A stretch of 64,000 nucleotides of DNA from Microcebus murinus (lineage: Eukaryota > Chordata > Mammalia > Primates > Cheirogaleidae). The DNA lies in NCBI RefSeq assembly GCF_040939455.1, contig NC_134119.1, positions 18,728,501 to 18,792,500 on the forward strand, in the 5' to 3' direction. A model generated the notes under the pieces. That model made no database searches and had not been told where the DNA came from. It saw only the letters and a program-made list of their open reading frames with translations. Shown here piece after piece: positions 11,021 to 23,984 of the stretch (positions are counted from its first letter, which is position 1; each line of letters opens with the position of its first letter). The position numbers and the translations under genes were made by a program.

Positions 11021-12269
11021 GATAATATGAACATATTCTTATTTTTAGATGACACATTAAATACTGGTTTCCATATAACTTTTTTTTTTACTTAACAGTA
11101 TGTCTATGTCATTTAGATAAACGAATAGTCCCTGTGTGTTTCTCCAACCCTGTGGGAATTTCTAAGATGAAAATATTTGACAAGCATGAAAAGAATCTTC
11201 AAGGATGGCTGCCTTTGTCCCTTGCCATTCTTAATTTTCAGGTTCCATTTGAGAAAATATATAACTTATTAGTCGTTTTGAGTATGGGAAAATTGTTTTT
11301 AACATCAGAAAGTCTTCTAGACACCTACCTGATTAAAGTTGATCGTTTAGAACTGATAGATTGACAAAATACTCAGTGACCAAAAGATACTGTGAGTTCA
11401 TATGAGTTCACTGCTGTTTTCTGATAGTTTTATTTTATGAACCATAATAGCACATATATATGCATACATGTTTGTGTTATATATTGTGCATATATGTATA
11501 TATGAAAAATATTAGCACATACAAAGGTGAGATGTAGTATTTATTCCGATGGCAATATTTGGTGTCCGTGTGGAACATTAGAGCCCCTCATAGTTTCAGA
11601 AACAATGAATGTATCATTTTGACAGCTGACATCAGATATTCTTTCATAATGAAAAATCTTGTTTAGGAAAATGCCTTCACGAGCTTCTTGGCATGGAAAG
11701 AGAGACCCTGAAGCATGACACCAGAAAAGACTGAATTATTCCATGTGGGATGAAGCAAGGTATTTGTTTCATTCTGGAGAGAATGGCTGGGGGAGATGGA
11801 GTGAAATAGGGCCTGGGGGCTTGGTGCAAGGTCAGGGGTACACATAGGTGATGTGTGCATGAACAGCCCTTGTTGGGTAGATATGAAGGCTTTGTAAGAA
11901 TAAGAATGTTTCACATTTACTCTGAAGTTTTTCTTTACAGTGTCTCCATATAAACCCTTCCTTTGACTGTCCATAAGTTTTCAGTAAAGTTTATCAAACA
12001 CACAAGTTGCCTTATATGAAAAGGCTTTTTTGTGGGGCAGAAATGCCATACATAGAACAATGAGATGATTTATAAACCAAGAAAGCAGGCAGCCAGAACT
12101 AGAGATTCCCTGGGAACACAAAGCTTTGGGAAATCTCAGCAGTCTTGGGAAGGGTTCTGGAATCCGCAGGGTATGTGTGGGGTAGCAGTGGTAGGGTGGT
12201 GGGGCCGCTTAAGAAAACTTTAGCTAACGCTTGAAAGACTGTGAGTCTCCAGCTAATTTTTAGGTTTCA
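11021..12269. other. No gene or family recognised
   Basis: Unassigned DNA with a TA-rich patch near 11450-11510. Open frames here have no recognisable similarity. Confidence 0.45.
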
Positions 12270-13110
12270 TTTATTATTTACTTACCAAATATTTATTGAA
12301 GACCTACAACATACCAGGTATTCTTCTAGGTCCTGGAGATAGAGTAATGAACAAACTATGCTACCTGCCTGTGTACAGCTACATTGTAACAGGGAAGACA
12401 AAATAAATAAAAGAGTGGAAAATATGTGCAATATGATGTCAGTTAGTAACAGGTGAGGTGCTATAAAAGAACAAAGCAAGGATAGACTCTTGGGAGTTGC
12501 CTTTTCACATAGGCTGGTCAGGCAAGGGTTCTCAGAAGATGGAGTATTTAAGGAGAACCTGAAAACACCCAGGAAAGAGCATTCTAGGTGAATATCCAGA
12601 GAAATAACAAGAACAAAGGCTGTGAGTCAGGAATTTGCATGAATTGTCTGAGGAACAGCAAGAAGGTCAGGGTGGCTTTAGTGCCATGGGTGAAAATTGT
12701 GGGTGAGAACAAGAGTTGTGGCTGTGAGCCAGCTTATTAGGGTCTTGCAAACCTTGGAAAGGACTTTGAGTTTCATTCAAAATGTGGACGAATCTACTGG
12801 AATGCTCTAATAAGAGTGTAATAAACATTTCCCTGATTTATATTTTCAACATCTAACTCTGGGGTGCTGAGTTGAGAATAGTCTGCAGCAGGCAAAGGTG
12901 GAAGAAAGAGATCAGTGGGTCTACTGTATTTGTCTACAGAACAAACAGAAGGGACAGAAGAGTGTGGCTAGAACTAAGGCAGAAGTTATTGCAGGATACA
13001 TTGTGAAGGATCATCCAGTGATCCATTTACGGATTCAGTGTGAGTTGTATAGACTCAGTGTGGATTGTGGCAAAAAAAAAAACAGAAGTCAAGGATAGCT
13101 CTGCAGCTTC
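12270..13110 (-). mobile_element. L2-class LINE 3' region
   Basis: Reverse-oriented L2-type sequence in order: accaaatatttattgaagac, ttcttctaggtcctggagat, aagagcattctaggtgaata, ggaacagcaagaaggtcagg, ggtcttgcaaaccttggaaa, gagttgagaatagtctgcag and aagtcaaggatagctctg. The last parts could be a related L2 subfamily. Confidence 0.75.
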
Positions 13111-13559
13111 TCAATGGTTACATTCCAAACAGTGAGAATCCCGTGGGGTGGGAGTTTTAATGTTGAGATGGCTCCTATAAATCAGTTTTAAAAAAGTAAA
13201 CTGGTACTATTTCTGCTTAAAAATTATGCTATTGATAATTATGATGATCATGGGTGTAGTTTATAAGAGCACAGGTACTTTTTATGATATGCATATGATA
13301 TAGCTACTATTCTTAGTGGCTGAAGACTTTATAAGTAATTTATCATTTAGTGTTCATGATAGTAATAATAAGGCCCTGAATTAAAATATTACATAAATGT
13401 TGGCTCATTTTCTATCAACTCCTGATTATCACACATTTTCATATAAAAGAGATGCCTAACAAAGCAGAACAGAAATGATTATAATAATCAGGAATCTGTA
13501 TAAATGCTATAAGAATATGTATTATTGCTTAGAGCTGATTTTAAGTTGGAGACTTCTCA

Positions 13560-13740
13560 TTTAAAATCTGAGTTTTGCTCTTTTTATCTTTGGGTCTTTG
13601 AACAATTCACTTAACTGCAGAATAATTTTAACATTAATAGCATGAAATAACGATATTCACCTGGCAGAGTAGTTAATAAGGATTTAAGGGTGATTAGCCA
13701 ATACCTACCACAGAAAATGACCTTGTCAAGTTTATTCAGA
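13560..13740 (+). mobile_element. Degenerate MIR SINE
   Basis: Weak MIR-like order: tttgaacaattcacttaact, then aataattttaacattaatag, then a t/a-rich tail. Low-confidence family call. Confidence 0.4.
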
Positions 13741-13840
13741 GGCAAATTATTTATATTGATACAGGAAAATATTTTATTACTGATCTTTTTTATTTGGCAA
13801 TTGACAATATTTATCCTATTTTGAATACTATTTCTCTAAT

Positions 13841-14419
13841 GTAGTTGTTCTCAAACACTGGCAATTTGGACCCCTGGGGACCATTTGGCAAAGTCTGGAG
13901 ACATTCTTTTTTTTTTTTTTTTTTTTTTTTTTTGAGACAGAGTCTCGCTTTGTTGCCCAGGCTAGAGTGAGTGCCGTGGCGTCAGCCTACCTCACAGCAA
14001 CCTCAAACTCCTGGGCTCGAGTGATCCTTCTGCCTCAGCCTCCCGGGTAGTTGGGACTACAGGCATGCGCCACCATGCCCGGCTAACTTTTTATATATAT
14101 CAGTTGGCCAATTAATTTCTTTCTATTTATAGTAGAGACGGGGTCTCGCTCTTGCTCAGGCTGGTTTTGAACTCCTGACCTTGAGCAATCCGCCCGCCTC
14201 GGCCTCCCAAGAGCTAGGATTACAGGCGTGAGCCACAGCGCCCGGCCTGGAGACATTCTTGATTGTCATGACTTCGGGGTACTCCTGGCATCTAGTGGTA
14301 GAGGACAGAAATGTGGCTAATTATCCTTCAATGCACCAGACAGTTCCTCCGACCTTTCCCACAGAAAAAAAGAAGTATCCAACCCAAAATGTTAGTAGTG
14401 CAAAGGTTAAGAAACTCTG
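13841..14419 (+). mobile_element. MER20 (hAT-Charlie) split by an Alu
   Basis: Left part 13841-13908 (tgttctcaaacactg, then ccatttggcaaagtctggag). Right part 14247-14419 (tggcatctagtggtagagga, then ccaaaatgttagtagtgcaa, ending gttaagaaactctg). Together they give about 225 bp, near the MER20 length I recall. The lemur-type Alu splits it with a perfect duplication. Confidence 0.85.
13895..14260 (-). mobile_element. Lemur-type Alu inside MER20
   Basis: Minus-oriented Alu: poly-T, gagacagagtctcgctttg, left-arm variant tagagtgagtgccgtggcg, A-rich linker ttttatatatatcagttggc, and an end at cgcccggcc. The 14-bp duplication ctggagacattctt occurs at 13895-13908 and 14247-14260. It identifies a strepsirrhine Alu lineage and is younger than MER20. 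Confidence 0.95.
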
Positions 14420-14584
14420 CTTGAAAACATAGTCAAAGCATACAAAATGGTCTCAGCTGTAACTATATTTTTTGATCACTTGCTTTAGTTATTTGAATAT
14501 GGTGAAATGCATCACTAGAGCCTTAGGAAATACTAGAAAGAAGCTTCTGGTACATGAATATCCTATTAGTACTCTGCAAATACC

Positions 14585-14975
14585 TACTTTTCTTCCACCC
14601 TACTGTGGGCATTGTTGGTCATCTCATTAATGCTGGGTTCAGTCATGTGACTTGCTTCAGCCAATGGAATGCTAGTAGGTGTGATGCAAATAGAAGCTTT
14701 AACTAGACTTGTGTGGTGTGGCTTGCCCTTTACCCTCCTGCCACTTACCATTCAAAACTTCTCTAAATATCCTTTGGTCCAATAGACACTTGGATCATAC
14801 CCAAACCTAAGCCCAATTAAGTCCACCTGATGTGCAGATTGGAGCACAACTACCTGGCTGGGCCCAGCCAGGATCAGCCCCAATGAAGACCTGAAATGCT
14901 AGTTGCTGTAAGCTGGTCAGTTTTTAGATGGTTGGTTATGCAGCATTGTTGTGGCAAGAGTTGATTAATACATCA
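14585..14975 (+). mobile_element. Old LTR-like mammalian repeat
   Basis: Words such as catgtgacttgcttcagcca, atggaatgctagtaggtgtg and ggttatgcagcattgttgtg resemble a common placental LTR-type repeat ending in tgattaatac. The family is not assigned. Confidence 0.45.
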
Positions 14976-16000
14976 TTCATTCTGAAGACCTCATTTACTA
15001 AATGTACTACATATTTAGTGGACATGAACAAGTAACAAAGATCAGCAATTTGAATATGGGTAGAGAACAATACAAATACATGGAGATGTTTATAATTCAT
15101 AACTGTCTCTAAAGATTCTGGGAATGAATCTGGCTATTACAGGCTCAAGGATTTCAGAAATGTCCAGATGACATTTGACATCTGGACATTTGGACATTAT
15201 CATATCTTGAATAAACATTTCTCTACAACAGTCAAGTCAGAGAAAATGGTTTTACCAGTGATTATATCATTTGACACAAAAATTTATGTATGTATTTTTT
15301 TGGGGGGAAAGAGGGTCTCTTAGACTTCCATTAGATTTGCAAAAGTGTTAGGAGTCTCTTCTTATCAAACAAAAGAAAACAAACAAAAAAAATAAACAAA
15401 ACAAAGATACCTACTAAGGATCCTTAATCCTTGGATCTGTGTACTGTATATTTGGCCCTCAGCTGGAACTTTTTGGAATGCTATTGCTCCATTCTCTGAG
15501 ATCTCATTAGCCAACAAAACCTGCTTTCTTTTTCTCCCCATTCCACAATACTTCTTTGTAACATGCTTACTGATAGGTTTACTAGGCAGAAGAACTTTGG
15601 GGGTAAAAACCATGACATGTGAGCCATCTGTTGTGGCATATGTGCTGCTATAGTTTCTCAGTGTTTGGCAGTGTCATAATCGTGATTTAAAATTTTATTT
15701 GAGCGGAAAATAGGAATTGTGATGACTTAGCACTTGTATGTAAGTATACATGACTTAGTATTTGTATGTATATTTAGGGCGAGTGAATGATCAAAATATG
15801 GTGGTGAGTCAGAACCATCTGGGTCTGAAAGGAAGACCAGAGTGTGGGCAGCCTAAAGGATGATCTCTGTACAGATGGCAGAATATCTGCTCTCTGTGCC
15901 AAGTAAGCTTACAGGGGAATGGCTTCTCTGACAGCTTGTGGCAGAACCGAGCCATGTACATTTCTAAGTCTGGTTATGACCATCGAACCCATGTTGACTT
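14976..16000. other. Unassigned; holds a hairpin and a small tandem duplication
   Basis: No gene or family is seen. A perfect inverted repeat lies at 15158-15191. A duplicated motif, tgacttagcacttgtatgta against tgacttagtatttgtatgta, lies at about 15723-15770. Confidence 0.5.
15158..15191. repeat. Perfect 13-bp inverted repeat, 8-nt loop
   Basis: Arm aaatgtccagatg (15158-15170), loop acatttga, arm catctggacattt (15179-15191). Confidence 0.95.
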
Positions 16001-18055
16001 TTTAAAAAAATTAAACTTTTTACTTTGAGGAAAGTGTAGGTGCATGTGTACTTGTAAGAAATAACAAGATACTGACACTGATACAGTCTATATACAGAAT
16101 GTTTCCATCATCAAATGCCCCCTCATTTTGCTCCTATACAGCCACGCCCACTTCCCTCCTGCCTCCGCCCCCCTTCTTCAACCTTGGCAAAGATTATTCT
16201 GTTTCCCATTTTTATAATTTTGTCATTTTAATTATGTTATATAAGTAGAATCACATAATATGAAACTTTTTGGGATTGGCTGTTTTCACTCAGCATAATT
16301 CTTGGGAGATTCATTTAGGTTGTTGTTGTGCCTCAATGGTTTGTTTCCTTTTATTAGAGAATAATAATCATTTTGTAGCTGTACCATAGATTGCCTAACC
16401 ATTCACCCACTGAAGGACATCTGAGTTGTTTCCACATTTTGGTTACTATGAATACAGCTATTATGAACACTGTTTTTTTGTATAAACATATTTTCATTTC
16501 TGTGGGTTAAATACTCAGGAGTATAATTGCTGGGTTGTATGGTAGTTGCATGTTTAGCTTTTTAAAAAATTGACAACTGTTTTCCAGTGTGGCTGAATCA
16601 TTTTATATTCCCACCAGCAGAGTATGACTAATCCAGTTTCTCCACATTCTGGCCATCATGTGGTGGTGTCGCTTTCTCTTTAACCATTCCCATAGGTATG
16701 TGCTAATATCTTCTTGTGACTTTAATTTGAATTTCCCCAGTAGCTAATATATTGAACATCTTTACATGTACTCATTTATCATCTGCATATTTTCTTCAGT
16801 GAAATGTCTCTTTATGTCTTTTCCCCATTATCTAATTGGATTGTTTTTGTTGTTGTTGTTGAGTTTTATGAGTTCTCTATGTATTCTAGATTCTGTAGGT
16901 ATTCTAGTTCTCTATATATCCTTTGTAGGATATGTGAATTATAAATATTTTCTCCTAGTCTATAGCTTGTCTTTTTATCTTCTTAACAGTCTTTTACAGA
17001 GCAATAGTTTTTAATTTTGATAGTCCAATTTGTTAAGTTTTCCTTGTATTAAGTGTGCTTTTGATGTCAACTCTAAGAACTCTTTGCCTAGCCCTAGATT
17101 CAGAAGACTTTTTTTCTAAAAGTTTCATAGTTTTATGATTTACATTCATAACTCATGGAGAAGTTTGAGTTACTTTTTGTACAGGGTGTGAAATTTATTT
17201 CCAAGGCTTTTTATTAATTTTCTTTTTCCTTTTCTTTCTTTATTTTTACATCTATGAATACCCATTTACTCTATTACTGTTTGTTTAAAATGCCATCTTT
17301 CCTTCATTGAATTGCTTTTGCATCTTTGTCAAAAAATCAGTTGAACATGATTGTGTGGTTTTATTTCTGGGTTTTCTGTTCTGTTTCACTGACCTATCTC
17401 TCTTCCAGTAATGTACAGACTTAATTAGTATGGGGGGATAAGTCTTGAAATCAGGAAAACTGACTCCTTGCACTGTCTTGCAAGGAGAAAGAACTCAGTG
17501 TGAGGAGAGCTGGCATCTTTACTATGTTGAGTCATCGAATCCATGAACATGGCATGGATCTCCACTTTTTAATCTCTTTGATTTATTTAATCAGTGTTTT
17601 GAAGTTTCCAGCAAAGGAATCCTATACATGTGTGTTAGTTTATACCTAAGTATTTCATTTCTTGAGTAATTAGAATAGTATTGCATATTTTATTTCAATG
17701 TCCATATGCTTATTGGTGGTATACAAAAATCAAATAGATTTGAGTGTGTTTATCTTTTGGTATGTGACCTTGCAGAACTCACTTATATGTTTTTCTGAAA
17801 GAGATTATATAAAATTTATGTAAATTCTTTTTTAACCATTTGGTTGGATTCTCTAGTGAAAATATCTGGGCCTGGAAATTTAATTTTGGGAGTTCTTAAA
17901 AATTATGAATTCAGTTAACTTAATAGTTATAGGGCTGTTCAAATTACCTCTTAAATATTTGGTCATCTGTGATAGTTTATTTTTTCAAAGAACTGGGTTA
18001 TATCCGCATTTCTTATGTTATTTCTGATATTGATAATTTATGTTTTTGTTAGTCT
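16001..18055 (-). mobile_element. Old L1 (L1M), 3' part
   Basis: Minus-oriented L1. The 3' end is at left (tttaaaaaaattaaac near 16000), followed by reversed ORF2 C-terminal sequence: cataattcttgggagattca, ctatgaatacagctattatg, gagtataattgctgggttgt and cttttccccattatctaatt. It continues past 17.4 kb into ORF2-derived sequence and resumes after the LTR at 18638. Many stops and indels; no intact frame. Confidence 0.85.
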
Positions 18056-18637
18056 TGTGATAGTTAATTTTAGGTGTCAATTTTACTGGATTGAGAGATA
18101 CCTAAGTGGCTGGCAAAACACCACTTCTGGGTGATTCTGGGAGGGTGTTTCCAGAGGCAACTGATGTGTGAATCAGTGGACTGAGAGAGGAAGACTCATC
18201 CTTCTGTGAGTGGGCACCATCCAATCAGCTGGGAGCCCTGCTGAGCAAACGGGCAGAAGGAAGAGAATTTGTACTCCCTGCCTTATCTCTTCCTTCTGGA
18301 GCAGGACACTATTTCTACTCCTGCCTCTGGACATCAGACTCCAGGTTCTTTGATTTTTGATACTAGGACTTGTGCTAGTGGCTTCCTAGGGGCTTTCAGG
18401 CTTGACTGGGGACTGTACTGTGAGCTTCCCTGGTTCTGAGGCTTTGGACTTGGACTGAGCCATGCTGTAGGCTTTGAGCCACACACTATTGCTACTGGCT
18501 TCTCTGTTTCTTCAGCTTACAGTCAGCCTATACTGGAATTTCTCTGCCTCTGTGATCCTATGAGCCGATTTCCCCTAACAAATCCCCTTCCATATATCCT
18601 ACTGGTTCTGTCTCTCTGGAGAACCCTGACTAATACA
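18056..18637 (+). mobile_element. Solo LTR-like element inside L1
   Basis: About 582 bp from tgtgatagttaattttaggt to tctggagaaccctgactaat-aca, so it has TG...CA ends. The 4-bp direct repeat gtct flanks it (18052-18055 and 18638-18641), and L1 sequence continues on both sides. The 3' end resembles a common placental LTR, but I cannot assign the subfamily. Confidence 0.7.
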
Positions 18638-19920
18638 GTCTTTTTAGAGGTTTGTCAATTTAATTGATCTTTTCAAGGAACAAGCTCTTTGTTTCATTCA
18701 CTTCCCTCTATTGTTTTTCTGTTGTCAATTCCACTGTTGTTTGCTCTAATCTTTATTAATTCCTTTCTTCTGTTTCTTTCAGTCTTTGTGATGGTTAATT
18801 TTAGGCATTATTTTGCACTCCTTTTACTAGGTTCTTGAGGCGTGGCTTAATAATTTGGGACTTTTTCTCTTTTTGAATATATACATTTAGGGTAATACAT
18901 TTCTCTCTCAGAACTGCCTTAGCAATGTCCCACAAATTTTGATATGTTGCATTTTTATTTTCACTTAGTTAAATGTATTATTTTAAATTTCCCTTCAGAC
19001 TTTCTTTTAAATTTATGTAATATTTAGAAGTATTTTATTTAGTTTCAAAATATTCAGATATGTTCTTTTTATCTCTCTGTTATTGATATCTAGTTAATTC
19101 CATTGAGGTGTGAGAATTTATTCTATATGATTTCAATTCTTCAAACATGCTCAGTTTTTTTTAAATGGTCCAGAATTTGATCTCTGGTGAGTGAGTTGTT
19201 CTATAAATGCCAATTAGATCCTATTGTTTAATGGTATTATTGAAGTCCTCTTATCCTTGCTGATATTCTGTCTAGTTGTTCTATCTATTGTTGAGAGAGG
19301 GATGTTGACATCTCTAGCTGTAATTGTGGGTCCATATATTCTTCTTTCCAGTTCTATCAGGTTTTGCTTCACATATTTTGCAGTTCTGTTATTTGATGCA
19401 CACATTTAAGATTGTTATGTATTCTTGATAGGTTGAATCTTCCATCATTATATAATAACCTCTCTGGGTTTTAGTGATTTTCTTTGTTATAAAGTCTACT
19501 TTATTTGATATTAATGTAGCCATTCCTGTTTTCTTTTAATTAATCTTTGCATGATATTTTCTCAATGGTTTTACTTTCAATTTACCTATATTATTGTATT
19601 TAAAGGTTTTATTTTTTGTAGATACCTTATATTTGGAGGATATTTTTAATCTATCCTTTCCACTTCTGTCTTTTAATTGATGTATTTGGACCATTTAAAT
19701 TTAATCTACTTGCTACCATGGGAGGCTTTACAGTCCTTTCTTGGTTGTTTGGCTATACCAGTATAGTCATTGTCTATAAAATTTCTTTACTGCTAGTCTT
19801 CCTCTTTCCTGGTCCTTTGGCTAGTGAGAACAGGTTTTTTTGGTTTGTATATTTGTTTTATATTTTTCCTATGTCCACTGATGGTTCTGACCTTTTTCAA
19901 TTGCAAGTCTGGGATATGTG
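18638..19920 (-). mobile_element. Old L1 (L1M), ORF2 part
   Basis: Continuation of the split L1: ttaattgatcttttcaagga, atgtcccacaaattttgata, attgttgagagagggatgtt and gataatacc-type ORF2 words. The minus-strand stretch at 19214-19405 translates to a fragment resembling the L1 ORF2 endonuclease, with a -TTRQ- stretch. The element is dead: the frame is broken outside this piece. Confidence 0.85.
19214..19405 (-). pseudogene. L1 ORF2 endonuclease-domain fragment
   Basis: Open for 63 codons on the minus strand. Contains residues NNRTAKYVKQ, PLSTIDRTTRQ and NISKDK in the order found in the C-terminal part of the L1 ORF2 endonuclease domain. The catalytic protein as a whole is absent. Relic only. 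Confidence 0.7.
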
Positions 19921-20149
19921 AGGCAAAAAGAAAATTCAGGGGACACACTACCACTTTATTCTGTGGGCCATAAATTCTCTGGCTTATCTTCCTTATTCTC
20001 TTTACCTTTCAGACTCCTCTTATGTTTGTTTCACATGTAACATCCAGGATTTTTAGTTTACCAAGCAAAATAAACAGGGAACTGTATGTCTAATCTATCT
20101 TTCTGGAAGTGTAAGTTCTTATTTTACTTTTGGAAAGAGTGAACTTGGG

Positions 20150-20400
20150 CTTTGTATTCAGACAGACTTTGATTTTAATCTTGGCTCCAGCCTTTGCTAA
20201 TTGTATCTTTAGACAAATGAATCACCTCTGAATCTTATCTTACTTTACTGCAAAATGGGTGAAGCAGAGTTGTGAGGATTGAGTGAATTACCTAAGGTAA
20301 GCATGCAATACAGTGAAAGCACATAGTAAGCTCCCAAAATGTAATTTTTCTTATTGCTACTAGTATTATCACCACTGCCATTACTATTGCAACTATTGCT
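20150..20400 (+). mobile_element. MIR SINE
   Basis: Near-complete order: gaacttgggctttgtattca, gattttaatcttggctccag, ctgcaaaatgggtgaagcag, gttgtgaggattgagtgaat, agcacatagtaagctccca. Confidence 0.85.
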
Positions 20401-21599
20401 ATTATTGCCACTTACAAATACTGTGCTTTTGGTTCTTTCTGTGAGCACAAAAAGTTTTCAGTGACTTACAGCTCAGGACATGGTTTACTGAAGTAGCAAT
20501 CAACAGAAGGGTTAGGATGATCCACTTTGGGATATGAGAGTGGTTGTAAAGGTATTAAAATCTCTTTGCTGTCTGGCCAAAGACTATGATATGTTCAAGT
20601 AGACTCAATCCCCACTTGGTATACATCAGACTCAGTGACTGGACTTTTATAATTGCAAACTTTGCTCTGAAACTTCTCTTATTCCACAGCTGTGTCCTCC
20701 CCACCTTCTGCTTCTGCCCTACTTTACACTTGGTCTTCACTGTTTTCTTTCTTTGTCATGATTTGTTTCTTCCTCTGATTTGTTCTCTCTCTCTCTGGCT
20801 AGGGTCCCTCTCTCTGAAATGTACATTCAGGGTTGTCCTGCTCAGCATTGATTGGTGTTCTTTCAATCTGTCACTCCCCTTAGTGCTGGAATGGATGGCT
20901 GAAGTTTGAATAGTGCCAACAAGTAACAAAATATCATTTCTAAATAATCAGTGAGAACAGTGAAGGAGAGAAAGTAGGAATCCAAGAGGTGCCTCTTACT
21001 GTAAAGAAAGGACTTACTGTAGACTCTAGACCTTAAAGGATAAACCCCTGATTTCAGACATAGATATGATTCCTTAAAAAAGATAATACCCTCTTATATT
21101 TTTCTTCAGTCTTTCTTTTTTAAATGAAAAAACTTAGGAAAACTGTAGGAAAAAAATCATATACAATCTCAACCCCAGGGATTACTTCTTTTACTTCTTG
21201 GATGCATTTTATTCCATACACATCCCTTAATATTTTTTTTCTCTGACTTCTGCATTTATGGTTGTTGTTGAAGTTTTGGGGAACCATTTACTGTTGTTTT
21301 CCAAAAACAATTCAAAATGGAGTTAGACAAAGGTAATAGAGAAAGTTATCATTCATTGCTCCACTCCCACCTGACAGACTGGCTAAAATTCAATAAATTT
21401 CTAAATACTGAAAAACTCCTAAAAAAAAAAAAAAAAAAAACCTCTGCTTGATACAGAAGAAATCTATATTCCACATTATTCTTATGTTTTATTATGGTAA
21501 ATTAAATTATTCAAATGTTGGGAAAACAGTAATAAGGAAGTTTTATTTGTTTATTTTTGAGCATTGAATGGCACCCACCATTTCAAGCAAATTTAGGTG
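20401..21599. other. No gene or family recognised
   Basis: Unassigned DNA with a poly-A run at 21420-21440. The 107-codon plus frame at 20586-20909 is leucine/serine-rich low complexity without a recognisable domain. Confidence 0.45.
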
Positions 21600-21745
21600 T
21601 TTTCTTATTTGTGGAGTAGGAATAACAATTGCCCTTACTTCACAGAGTTGCTTTGAGGATTAAAATAGTGACATTTGCCATAAAGAACAGGGTCATTCTC
21701 GCAGTGGTTTGCTGTTATTATTGTTGCTTTTGTTATTGTTGTTAT
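21600..21745 (+). mobile_element. MIR SINE fragment
   Basis: Contains gtggagtaggaataacaatt and gagttgctttgaggattaaa, the 3' half of MIR. Confidence 0.65.
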
Positions 21746-23389
21746 ATTTCCAATCAATGTCCTTTAACTAACAAACATGACAAGAAAAATGAGGTTAGCA
21801 AAATTACTCCTAAGTCAATGATGATTATATTTTTCCTACTGTGTGTGAATTCACAAATCTCTGGTGAATTTGTTCCCGTAAGACAGCAACCATGTGAGAT
21901 CCAGAGCACTGAAAAGTCTCAATTGTGTCTCGTGATTTATCCCTGACTGGGACAACCTTTCCTACAAAATGGATCGAGAAAACAAGAGGGGTCGGGTGTT
22001 TTGCAGGGTTGTTCCTGCTGGTTTTACCATAGGGAGTGCAGGTTGGAGGCTGGAAGCTACTGAGCAATTTCACCCCAGTCAGAGGGCTAAATGGCTTCAG
22101 CCAGGGATGAGGGGTTTGATGAACTATCTCAGAGTAAGGAAACAGAGATTAACTATGAACCCAAAAGACTTACAGCATTCTTAAAATTAAGGTAAACTAA
22201 AACTTAAAATGCTTTAAATCAGGATATGGATTGATTTTATTTTTAACACTGGACTCTAGGGTGAGTATAACAGAATGGTCATTCCTTTCCAAAGCTAGTC
22301 TATGAAAATGACTACAGAGAGCTAATTCCTGTCTGTACAAAGGAAATCCAGTCCCTTCTTGCCCTTGGCAGAAGATATAAACTACAAGCACCTTTTCAGT
22401 GTTTTTCCATGGGCTTCTCACATAAAGCTGACATTTCCCCCAGCAACAGTCTCTGTCTCATTCTTTCACTGTGCATCACTCTGGGGTTAGATCTAACAAA
22501 TCGTCAGTGTTTCTGCTTCATTTCCCAGGAATCTTTTTTTTTCTCCTTGATCGTCTTGGTGGTGACAGATTTCCCTTCCATCTTTCCCTAGCCCCAGATT
22601 GTTTTAATTACCACTGCTGTGTTTTGTTACATGGGTAAGCTGTGAAAATGGCCCCTGGTTGTTTAGGTTGCTTAGCTTTTTTTTTTTTTTTTTTTTTTTT
22701 AAAATCAAAACAAAACAAAACAAAAACACTTGCTTAGAGTAAAAGGAGGAGGTGCATATGACCTAGGGATCTATTGATTTACTCATTTATTCATTAGGAA
22801 GGGAAGTGGAACTAAAGATAAGAGGTAATTCATCTGCTGTGCTCACCCCATTTTGACTGCAGAGATTTTTCTTAGTTCATGCTCTATTGACAGAGTGTCT
22901 GTGGGGAGGGGTAGAAGCTGGGACTTTGTCTTTCACTAGGAAGTCTCAGTCTCTAAGTTATACCATTCTCCTGAGCTGTTTTCTTCACACGGTCTTTAGA
23001 AAGGGGAGGTAGAAAGAGAAAGTCAGCACCTCCTTTCACGTGGGCTACCCAGCAGGGAGGTGCAAGTACAGATTGGACATTGTGATATCTGCGTTGAGAC
23101 CTTAAGGCAGAGGGCTCAAGGCAGATCCTCCCTCCTCTAAGTCTTAGTTTCCTTATCTGTGACATAGGGGATAATAGCAAAACCTGTTCGTGTGTGTGTG
23201 TGTGTATGTGTGTGTGTGAAAGGGTGTGGGTGTTTGTTAATGTACACGTATACTGTTGGTTGTTGTATTTATAGTAGCTCTTTTCATTTATGACAGGGGA
23301 TCTTCAAGTTCCTTGATTGGCTTCTTTTAGCAACCCAGTTTAGCATGGTGCCTGGTTCATTAAAAGAGTGTGGTACTTTAAGGAGCTTT
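21746..23389. other. Mostly unassigned; poly-T and (TG)n patches
   Basis: Poly-T and A-rich run at 22678-22730, a weak MIR-like phrase cttagtttccttatctgtga at 23143-23162, and a (TG)n at 23190-23218. No gene is supported. Confidence 0.45.
23190..23218. repeat. (TG)n microsatellite
   Basis: TG units with one TA interruption. Confidence 0.9.
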
Positions 23390-23391
23390 TT

Positions 23392-23704
<313 letters not shown>

Positions 23705-23984
23705 AATGGATGCATGAACTAAACTGATAAAATTTTAAAAAATGGGAGCAAAGGAAAAATTATTAATAAAACGTTTTTGAAAGAATGGAGCTATTTTGAC
23801 CGTTACACCTGGGAAACATCTTAGAGAAAGAAACTCTATTCTCTGGAAATAAAAGCACCATTTAACTAACACTGTAAGAAGGGTTCAGCTTAGCATTTAG
23901 TTTTGCTTTGGTGACAGTTACACAAATGAATATATTCCACACTTCCTTAACTGCGAAAAATATCTGTCATTAATACTATTACTA

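Noticed and set aside
16766..17014. Hydrophobic Leu/Phe/Tyr-rich plus-strand frame resembling a membrane protein
   Set aside because: It is the antisense strand of L1 ORF2 sequence, a common artefact.
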